Shown: positions 1 through 4,533 of the stretch, one piece after another
Numbering within the stretch: the first letter of the stretch is position 1
How the letters are laid out: each line of letters opens with the position of its first letter
Notes under the pieces: model-generated
What the model was told of the DNA's origin: nothing
Database searches by the model: none
The model's input: only the letters and a program-made list of their open reading frames with translations
Made by a program: the position numbers and the translations under genes
Assembly: GCA_013695885.1 (NCBI GenBank)
Contig: JACCZP010000313.1
Location: forward strand, 1-8,341
Length of the DNA stretch: 8,341 bases
Direction: 5' to 3'
Source: Thermoleophilaceae bacterium
Lineage (GTDB): Bacteria; Actinomycetota; Thermoleophilia; Solirubrobacterales; Thermoleophilaceae

Positions 1-263
1 CCCGCAAGCCGTGACGCGTGCGATCCGGGAACCGAGGCGAGCAGGGCGATCAGCACTGCGGCAGCCAGCGAATGCGCGAACAGCCCGCCCTCGAACAGCG
101 CCGGTGTCTTCTCGCCGTCGGTCATCACCCACGCCGCGCCGAGGGCGACGGCCAGCACGCACGTGCCCAGCGCGAGTAGCGCACGTCGGCCGCGGCGCGT
201 CGGACCGGCAGTGGCGTGCGAGCATGATCCCGTGCCCGCGTGGGGCGCATCGAGCAGCTTCAA
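1..263 (-). CDS. Partial membrane protein, possible acyltransferase-3-like fragment (runs off left edge)
   Basis: An open frame reads leftward from a TTG (complement of 261-263) to the window edge, giving 87 codons without a stop. A GAGGGAGAG stretch about 8 bases before the TTG can act as ribosome binding site, and an in-frame TAA lies 11 codons further upstream, so the gene cannot start much earlier. After a basic stretch (RRGRR near residues 23-27) there are two hydrophobic segments, about residues 28-47 and 60-78, typical of membrane helices with the N-terminus inside. The segment TPALFEGGLFAHSLAAAV resembles the part of acyltransferase-3 (OafA/YrhL type) proteins that precedes the C-terminal helices. 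If so, the N-terminal catalytic helices are missing, and this would be a truncated copy or remnant. The family call is from memory of the pattern and is weak; the coding call is moderate. It is divergent from rplM. Confidence 0.5.
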   Translation of the reverse strand, partial: MKLLDAPHAGTGSCSHATAGPTRRGRRALLALGTCVLAVALGAAWVMTDGEKTPALFEGGLFAHSLAAAVLIALLASVPGSHASRLA

Positions 264-329
264 CTCGGTCTCTCCCTCTTCCGGCCTACGGGGTTAGCTG
301 ACGGGCTCGCGCCGTAGAAGCGGCGCTAT

Positions 330-345
330 CGGGGCTCGGGCCCCG
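330..345. other. Short GC hairpin in the divergent intergenic region
   Basis: CGGGGC (330-335) and GCCCCG (340-345) form a 6-bp stem closed by the tetraloop TCGG. No T run follows on either strand, so it is not a convincing intrinsic terminator. It lies between the start of the minus-strand gene and the putative rplM promoter. Apart from this, I see nothing definite in 264-438. Confidence 0.3.
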
Positions 346-438
346 AATTCGCCCCTCGGGAACCGCAGTGCGGCCCCGATCGGGTCCCCCGCTCCGCCAC
401 GGTCGGGCCGTGACGGACTCGGCGTTGCAGGCGGGCAC

Positions 439-444
439 TATAAC
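439..444 (+). promoter_or_regulatory. Possible -10 box of the rplM-rpsI-glmM operon
   Basis: TATAAC at 439-444 is the only AT-rich hexamer in this GC-rich intergenic region and matches five of six bases of TATAAT. I see no good -35 box at 16-18 bases: the nearest TTGACG-like word, GTGACG at 410-415, is 23 bases away. Transcription from here would start near 450 and give a leader of about 240 bases before the rplM ATG at 693. This is inference from composition and position. Confidence 0.35.
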
Positions 445-462
445 CCGGTGTCAAGTCACCTT

Positions 463-512
463 CCCGTCGACTTCCGGGGCAGGACTCCTGCCCCTGCTCA
501 GGGGCACTTTTT
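463..512 (+). terminator. Putative transcription attenuator in the rplM leader
   Basis: Three overlapping stems can be drawn. Stem C pairs CCCG (463-466) with CGGG (475-478). Stem A pairs GGGGCAGG (476-483) with CCTGCCCC (487-494), 8 perfect bp with loop ACT. Stem B pairs GCCCCT (490-495) with AGGGGC (500-505), loop GCTC, and is followed by AC and then TTTTT (508-512), the form of an intrinsic terminator on the plus strand. A and B share 490-494 and C and A share 476-478, so A excludes both B and C. The flanking genes diverge, so no plus-strand gene lies upstream that would need a terminator here. A stop signal about 180 bases before rplM therefore suggests regulated read-through. The pairings are seen directly; regulation, and L13 as a possible effector, are inference. 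Confidence 0.5.
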
Positions 513-561
513 CGGCGCGGGCGCTCCGACCCCTCAACTCCGCAAGCGCCCGCCCACCGCC

Positions 562-640
562 GATGCAACACCTCGCCCACGGTTCGCGATGCGCCGCCGC
601 CGGGACGCCTCTGGGCACGCCTGCCATCATGTCTCCTCGG
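562..640 (-). repeat. Two degenerate copies of the GGGCGAC..TGCA motif in the rplM leader
   Basis: Read on the minus strand, 582-562 contains GGGCGAGGTGTTGCATC and 640-622 contains GGAGACATGATGGCA. Both resemble the cores found at 6557-6695 (GGGCGACGTTGTGCATC and GGCGACATGGTGCAC) with a few substitutions or one-base shifts. The two lie about 59-60 bases apart, close to the exact 60-base period of the main array. The match is imperfect and could be chance in such GC-rich DNA. Confidence 0.3.
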
Positions 641-692
641 CCGCGGGCCGCGGCACGCCGACGCGCGGCCGGACGTGCCCCTGAATGACGCC

Positions 693-1130
693 ATGAAGAC
701 CTTCGTCGCCACTCCCGCCAACCGCGAGCGCAACTGGCTCGTGGTCGATGCTGCCGGAAAGAACCTCGGACGGCTATCGGCCCAGCTCGCCGAGATCCTC
801 CGCGGGAAGAACAAGCCCGAGTACACGCCGCACTGTGACGTCGGGGACTTCGTGATCGTGGTCAACGCGGAGAAGGTCGCGGTCACCGGCAAGAAGCGTC
901 AGGAGAAGCGCTACTACCGCCACTCCGGATACCCGGGCGGGCTGCGCTCGCGCACGCTGGCTGAGATGCTCGACCGCCGGCCCGAGGAGGTCATCCGCAA
1001 GGCGGTGCGCGGCATGCTCCCGCGCACCCGCCTCGGGCGCGCCCAGCTTCTGAAGCTCAAGATCTACGCGGGCCCGGAGCACCCGCACCGGGCGCAGCAG
1101 CCCACGACTCTGGAGGTCAAGACGAGATGA
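693..1130 (+). CDS. rplM: 50S ribosomal protein L13 (uL13)
   Basis: This 145-residue protein matches bacterial L13 over its whole length and is close to the 142 residues of the E. coli protein. It begins MKTF, as E. coli L13 does, and shows VVDA.GK.LGRL, a KAEYTPH-like [24 protein letters not shown] and the C-terminal signature [11 protein letters not shown]...[13 protein letters not shown]13 binds 23S rRNA early in assembly of the large subunit. I chose the ATG at 693 over an in-frame GTG at 675 because homologues start at MKTF. No strong ribosome binding site precedes it. The last bases form ATGA with the rpsI start, so the two are translationally coupled, the usual L13-S9 pair. The leader holds a possible attenuator (463-512). 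The identification is near certain. Confidence 0.97.
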   Translation: MKTFVATPANRERNWLVVDAAGKNLGRLSAQLAEILRGKNKPEYTPHCDVGDFVIVVNAEKVAVTGKKRQEKRYYRHSGYPGGLRSRTLAEMLDRRPEEVIRKAVRGMLPRTRLGRAQLLKLKIYAGPEHPHRAQQPTTLEVKTR

Positions 1131-2161
1131 CAGACGAGGAGCGCGAGGGCGCCCCCGAGGAGGACGCTGCGGCCGAGGAGCCGGTGGGCGGGGGTGAGCC
1201 GACGGAGGGCGGGGCCGAAGACTCCCCTGCCGCGGACACGCCGGACGCACCCGCGGCCGACGAGTCGACCACGGCCGAGGAGCCCGCCGCTGCCGAGGAG
1301 CCCACCGCCGCCGAGGAGTCCACCGCCCCCGAAGCGCCCACCGCCGCCGAAGCGCCCACCACCGATGCGCGCCCGGCCGACGAGCCCGAGCCCGCCGCGG
1401 AGGCCGCCGCCGAAGAGGCCGCGAACCCCGAGCCCCCATCTACCGGCGACGCCGACCCCTCCGCCGACGAGGCCCCCGCAGAGGCTCCCGCCACCGGCCC
1501 GCCGATGACCGAGCCGCCCCCGTCCGGCGTCCGGCGCCCGGTGCGCGAGCCGAGCGACTCCGCCGAGGAGGTGATCCCCGGCGCCCACCTCGAGCCCGAC
1601 CTGGTGCTGGAGACCCCGAGCGTCGGGGACTCCGAGGAGAGCCAGTACGCCCGCTACATCGAGGAGGACCAGGAGCCGGCCGATCCCGAGCAGACGCTCG
1701 ATGCCGAGGCGCAGGAGGCCGGCGCTGCCGAGCCCGTGACGCCCGCCGACCGCGGCCCGCTCGACCTGGCCCGCGACGCCCGTTACCGCGCCACCGGCAA
1801 GCGCAAGACCTCGGTGGCGCGCGTGATCCTGCGGCCCGGGAGCGGCGTCTACACGCTGAACGGCCGCCGGCTCGAGGAGTTCTTCCCCCGACCCGCCCTC
1901 CAGAAGCGCGCCCAGGAGGCCCTCGAGGTGGTCGGGTACGCCTCCCGCATGGACGTCGTGGCGCGGCTGCACGGGGGCGGGGTGTCGTCCCAGGCGGGTG
2001 CACTCCGCCACGGCATCGCGCGCGCTCTGGTGGAGGCCGACCCCAACCTGCGGACCGACCTCAAGCGTCGCGGCTTCCTCACGCGCGACGCGCGGGAGAA
2101 GGAGCGCCGCAAGGCGGGGCTCAAGAAGGCGCGCAAGCGCCCGCAGTTCTCGAAGCGCTGA
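1127..2161 (+). CDS. rpsI: 30S ribosomal protein S9 (uS9) with long acidic N-terminal extension
   Basis: Residues 218-344 are a complete S9 domain: [32 protein letters not shown] (GGG at 283-285), [20 protein letters not shown] and the C-terminal RPQFSKR, whose last residues reach the P-site tRNA in known ribosomes. E. coli S9 has 130 residues; this protein has 344. The first 217 or so residues are low-complexity, rich in Ala, Pro, Glu and Asp, contain no lysine, and include five hexapeptide repeats at 50-79. A less repetitive stretch lies at about 148-190 ([21 protein letters not shown]). The start ATG overlaps the rplM stop and has GGAGG at 1112-1116, ten bases upstream, so the long form is the best-supported start. 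Later GTG codons near the S9 domain would leave 600 bases of coding-like sequence unused. The function of the extension is unknown; disorder and surface exposure on the 30S head are inferred. Confidence 0.95.
   Translation: MTDEEREGAPEEDAAAEEPVGGGEPTEGGAEDSPAADTPDAPAADESTTAEEPAAAEEPTAAEESTAPEAPTAAEAPTTDARPADEPEPAAEAAAEEAANPEPPSTGDADPSADEAPAEAPATGPPMTEPPPSGVRRPVREPSDSAEEVIPGAHLEPDLVLETPSVGDSEESQYARYIEEDQEPADPEQTLDAEAQEAGAAEPVTPADRGPLDLARDARYRATGKRKTSVARVILRPGSGVYTLNGRRLEEFFPRPALQKRAQEALEVVGYASRMDVVARLHGGGVSSQAGALRHGIARALVEADPNLRTDLKRRGFLTRDAREKERRKAGLKKARKRPQFSKR
1274..1363 (+). repeat. Five tandem 18-bp units inside the rpsI extension
   Basis: Five consecutive 18-bp units encode the hexapeptides [24 protein letters not shown] and AEAPTT (S9 residues 50-79). 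Adjacent units differ by a few bases, e.g. GCCGAGGAGCCCACCGCC and GCCGAGGAGTCCACCGCC. This in-frame repeat could expand or shrink by slippage or recombination without breaking the S9 reading frame. Confidence 0.8.
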
Positions 2162-2190
2162 GCGCCTCCGACGCACCGTCGCCCCGCCGG

Positions 2191-3495
2191 TTGTTCGGCA
2201 CCGACGGGGTCCGAGGCCTAGTCGGCGAGCGGCTCACCGCTGACCTCGCCCTCCGCCTCGGGAGGGCCGCCGCCGCGGTGTCGCCGGCCGCCTCCCCGCA
2301 GGTCCTGATCGTGCGCGACACCCGCGAGTCGGGACCCATGCTCGAGTGCGCCCTGGCCGCGGGGGTGGCCTCCGGGGGCGGCCACGCGCTGCTCGGGGGC
2401 GTGCTGCCCACCCCGGGCGCCGCGCTCTTGGTCCGCCGTTACGGCCTGGACCTGGCAGCGGTCGTGTCAGCCTCGCACAACCCCTACCGCGACAACGGCA
2501 TCAAGTTCTTCGGACCGGACGGCATGAAGATCGACGACGACACCGAGGCCGCGGTGGAGGCCGCCGTGGACGCCCGTCCGCGGACGGGCGTGGCCCCGGG
2601 CCGCGTCCGCGAGCTTCATGGTGCCGGCGCCGACTACCTGCGTGAGCTGGAGGCCCGCTTCAGCGGGCTCGACCTCGCCGGCACGCGCGTGCTGCTCGAC
2701 TGCGCCCACGGAGCCACCCACCACGTGGCCCCCGAGATATTCCGCCGGCTCGGGGCCGACGTCGGGGTCATCGCCGCGGAGCCCGACGGCCGCAACATCA
2801 ACGAGGGCTGCGGCTCGACCCACACCGAGGCTCTGGCCGAGCGGATGAGGGAGGGAGCCTTCGACATCGGCTTCGCGTTCGACGGGGACGGCGATCGGGT
2901 GCTCGCCGTCGACCGGCGCGGCGATGTCGTTGACGGCGACGAGCTGATCGCGCTGGCCGCCCTCGCCCTCCGGGCCCGGGGACGGCTGACCGGCGACGGC
3001 GTCGCGGTGACGGTGATGACGAACTTCGGCTTCCACCAGGCCATGGCGGCGGCGGGCGTCCAGGTGGCCACGACCAAGGTCGGCGATCGTCACGTGCTCT
3101 CCGAGCTGCTCGACCGCGGGTGGATGCTCGGAGGGGAGCAGTCGGGCCACATCATCGACACGGCGTTCGTGCCGGCGGGCGACGGCACCGCATCCGCGCT
3201 GATGACCCTCGAGGCGCTCGCCGGCGAGGACCTGGCCGAGCGCCGGGCGATGCGCAAGCTCCCTCAGCGCCTGGTCAACGTGCGTGTGGTGGATCAGCAC
3301 GGGCTGGAGAGCTCCGACGGTGTGTGGGCGGCGGTCGACGCCGAGCAGCGGACGCTCGAGGGGCGCGGCCGCGTGCTCGTCCGCTCCTCGGGCACCGAGC
3401 CGCTCGTGCGCGTGATGGTGGAGGCGCCCGGCGAGGAGGAGTGCGAGGCCGTGATGGCCCGCCTCGTGGCGACGGTGGAGCGCGAGCTGACCTGA
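2191..3495 (+). CDS. glmM: Phosphoglucosamine mutase
   Basis: GlmM interconverts glucosamine-6-phosphate and glucosamine-1-phosphate, the step after GlmS on the way to UDP-GlcNAc. The 434-residue protein has the four domains of the alpha-D-phosphohexomutase family: N-terminal FGTDGVRG (2-9), catalytic loop SASHNP (93-98, with Ser95 the expected phosphoserine), metal loop DGDGDR (231-236), sugar-binding GEQSGH (315-320) and phosphate-binding RSSGTEPLVRVM (398-409). Length is slightly below the usual 445-450. No ATG or GTG lies in frame near the N-terminus. TTG at 2191 gives MFGTDGVRG; a CTG at 2158, overlapping the rpsI stop as CTGA, would give eleven more residues ending RRLFGTDG, which looks more like many homologues. 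Neither has a clear ribosome binding site, so coupling to rpsI translation is likely. Function is very sure, the start is not. Confidence 0.95.
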   Translation: MFGTDGVRGLVGERLTADLALRLGRAAAAVSPAASPQVLIVRDTRESGPMLECALAAGVASGGGHALLGGVLPTPGAALLVRRYGLDLAAVVSASHNPYRDNGIKFFGPDGMKIDDDTEAAVEAAVDARPRTGVAPGRVRELHGAGADYLRELEARFSGLDLAGTRVLLDCAHGATHHVAPEIFRRLGADVGVIAAEPDGRNINEGCGSTHTEALAERMREGAFDIGFAFDGDGDRVLAVDRRGDVVDGDELIALAALALRARGRLTGDGVAVTVMTNFGFHQAMAAAGVQVATTKVGDRHVLSELLDRGWMLGGEQSGHIIDTAFVPAGDGTASALMTLEALAGEDLAERRAMRKLPQRLVNVRVVDQHGLESSDGVWAAVDAEQRTLEGRGRVLVRSSGTEPLVRVMVEAPGEEECEAVMARLVATVERELT

Positions 3496-3553
3496 CCTGC
3501 TGAGGCGGTTCCCGGCGATCGGACCCGGCGACGACGTGGCCGCCCGATGGCCC

Positions 3554-3559
3554 TACGCT
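3554..3559 (+). promoter_or_regulatory. Possible -10 box for a leaderless transcript
   Basis: TACGCT (3554-3559) fits the TANNNT form of actinobacterial -10 boxes and ends seven bases before the GTG at 3567. A start point at or next to that GTG would give a leaderless mRNA, which agrees with the lack of any ribosome binding site before it. I see no clear -35 box. Confidence 0.35.
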
Positions 3560-3566
3560 CCGCCCG

Positions 3567-3893
3567 GTGACGTTCGCCATCATCGTGTTCGGCGGGATCG
3601 CACTGGTCCTGGTCGCCGTGCTCGCCGCCGCTCGCTACTCCTCGAAGACCGGGCCTCAGATTCTCGACTGGCAGCCCACGCGTTCGTTCGAGCAGGAGAT
3701 CGAGCTCGAGTCCGACGACATCGAGCAGATGATCGCGGCTCGCAACGAGCGCCGGCGCCAGCGCGGTGACGACGAGATCTCCGAGCACGAGTTCCGGAAG
3801 GAGGTGCGGCTCGAGGAGCAGGCCCACCGTCGGCGCGCCGCCAGCTACCGGGACGACCGCGAAGAGACCGGCGAGATCAGTCCGGGCAGGTAG
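3567..3893 (+). CDS. Small single-pass membrane protein of unknown function
   Basis: The protein has 108 residues. Residues 3-22 (AIIVFGGIALVLVAVLAA and flanks) form one hydrophobic helix, followed by a highly charged tail of about 85 residues. The tail contains DWQPTRSFEQEIELESDDIEQM, then Arg/Glu-rich stretches (NERRRQRG, EISEHEFRKEVRLEEQAHRRR) that look helical and possibly coiled-coil. With a short N-terminus and basic residues right after the helix, the tail is probably cytoplasmic. The GTG start gives the full membrane segment; there is no ribosome binding site but a TACGCT box sits just upstream, so the mRNA may be leaderless. It lies 71 bases after glmM and 14 bases before the next gene, which it probably shares a transcript with. 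Third codon positions are GC-rich as in its neighbours. I do not recognise a named family; a scaffold or membrane-tether role is only a guess. Confidence 0.75.
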   Translation: MTFAIIVFGGIALVLVAVLAAARYSSKTGPQILDWQPTRSFEQEIELESDDIEQMIAARNERRRQRGDDEISEHEFRKEVRLEEQAHRRRAASYRDDREETGEISPGR

Positions 3894-3907
3894 CAGGCGC
3901 GGCACGC

Positions 3908-4399
3908 GTGGCGCGCGTCCTGATCGTGGGCTGTGGCTGCCGCGGCCGGGGGCTCGCGGCCGCGCTCGTGGCCGGCGGGCACGCCGTGCGCGGCACGACG
4001 CGCGAACCCGGGCGCATCGAGGCCATCGAGGCGGCCGGCGCCCAAGGGGTCATCGCCGACCCGGACCGGCTCGGCACGGTCACCCGGCACGTGCAGGGGA
4101 TCTCCGTGCTCTGCTGGCTCATGGGCACCGCGCACGGTGAGCCGGAGGCGATCGCCGCGCTGCACGGTCCGCGCCTGGGATCCATGCTCGAGGCCCTCGT
4201 CGACACGCCGGTCCGCGGGGTGGTCTACGAGGCGGCCGGGACTGTCGCGGTTGAGCGCCTCGAGGAGGGCGCCGCCGCGGTGCGTCGCGCGACGGCCGTC
4301 TACCGCATGCCGACGGAGGTGGTCAGCGCCGATCCCCTCCGGCCCGACGACTGGGTCAAGGCCATGGCCCGAGCCGTCGATAGGGTCCTCGCCGCGTAG
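3908..4399 (+). CDS. Rossmann-fold NAD(P)-binding protein, atypical-SDR-like
   Basis: The 163-residue protein opens with MARVLIVGCGCRGRGLA, a beta strand followed by a glycine-rich dinucleotide loop (G8, G10, G13, G15), then GHAVRGTTREPGR, where the basic residues after the second strand suggest NADP preference. The pattern resembles short atypical SDR proteins of the NmrA or YeeZ kind. Later segments ADPDRLGTVTRHVQGIS, VLCWLMGTA and VRGVVYEAAGTV fit further strands of the fold. I see no Tyr-x-x-x-Lys catalytic pair, and the protein is much shorter than a full epimerase, so it may be a binding or sensing protein rather than a classical dehydrogenase. It starts on GTG 14 bases after the membrane protein gene, with only a weak ribosome binding site. 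Its substrate is unknown. Its place between glmM and glmS hints at a link to amino-sugar metabolism, but that is inference. Confidence 0.75.
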   Translation: MARVLIVGCGCRGRGLAAALVAGGHAVRGTTREPGRIEAIEAAGAQGVIADPDRLGTVTRHVQGISVLCWLMGTAHGEPEAIAALHGPRLGSMLEALVDTPVRGVVYEAAGTVAVERLEEGAAAVRRATAVYRMPTEVVSADPLRPDDWVKAMARAVDRVLAA

Positions 4400-4418
4400 A
4401 GGAGGACTCCCGATCCCT

Positions 4419-4427
4419 TGCTAGTGT
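4419..4427 (+). promoter_or_regulatory. Extended -10 promoter element for glmS
   Basis: TGCTAGTGT matches the extended -10 form TGNTANNNT exactly and lies 19 bases after the stop of the preceding gene. No -35 box is evident, which extended -10 promoters can do without. A start near 4434 would give a leader of about 100 bases before the glmS GTG at 4534. Confidence 0.45.
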
Positions 4428-4533
4428 GGCCTGCGGCCAGAGGGTCTCCGGGAGCCGCGTCGAGGCGGCTCTTCGTGTCTTCGAGGGAGGCCGCGGTCTC
4501 CCGCCCCCCGGCGACGTTGGAGGTAGCGCTCGA
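4428..4533 (+). promoter_or_regulatory. Structured glmS leader
   Basis: The leader contains GAGCCGC (4452-4458) pairing with GCGGCTC (4465-4471), a perfect 7-bp stem with a 6-base loop. A second stem pairs GGGAG (4485-4489) with CTCCC (4498-4502). The ribosome binding site GGAGG lies just after these, at 4519-4523. No T run follows, so this is not an intrinsic attenuator; effects on translation or mRNA stability are possible. I see no resemblance to the Firmicutes glmS ribozyme core. Regulation is inferred from structure alone. Confidence 0.35.
4519..4523 (+). promoter_or_regulatory. Ribosome binding site deciding the glmS start
   Basis: GGAGG lies ten bases before the GTG at 4534. It supports that GTG over in-frame upstream starts, as does the need for Cys directly after the initiator Met. 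Confidence 0.75.

Noticed and set aside
11..301. Plus-strand 96-residue frame at the left edge
   Set aside because: Arg/Pro-rich translation; the opposite strand gives a more protein-like sequence with two membrane helices.
448..684. 78-residue leader peptide before rplM
   Set aside because: Arg/Pro-rich sequence with no ribosome binding site, running through the terminator-like stems; looks like an open frame by chance in GC-rich DNA.
675..692. GTG at 675 as the rplM start
   Set aside because: L13 proteins begin at MKTF, encoded at 693; the upstream codons have no counterpart and no ribosome binding site.
685..696. Three-codon frame ATG ACG CCA TGA overlapping the rplM start
   Set aside because: It makes a tidy ATGA overlap but has no binding site of its own and is easily chance.
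4426..4533. glmS start upstream of 4534
   Set aside because: The catalytic Cys must directly follow Met, and GGAGG is placed for the GTG at 4534.
4428..4533. glmS ribozyme
   Set aside because: The known ribozyme is from Firmicutes and cleaves a specific core that I cannot find here; only simple stems are visible.
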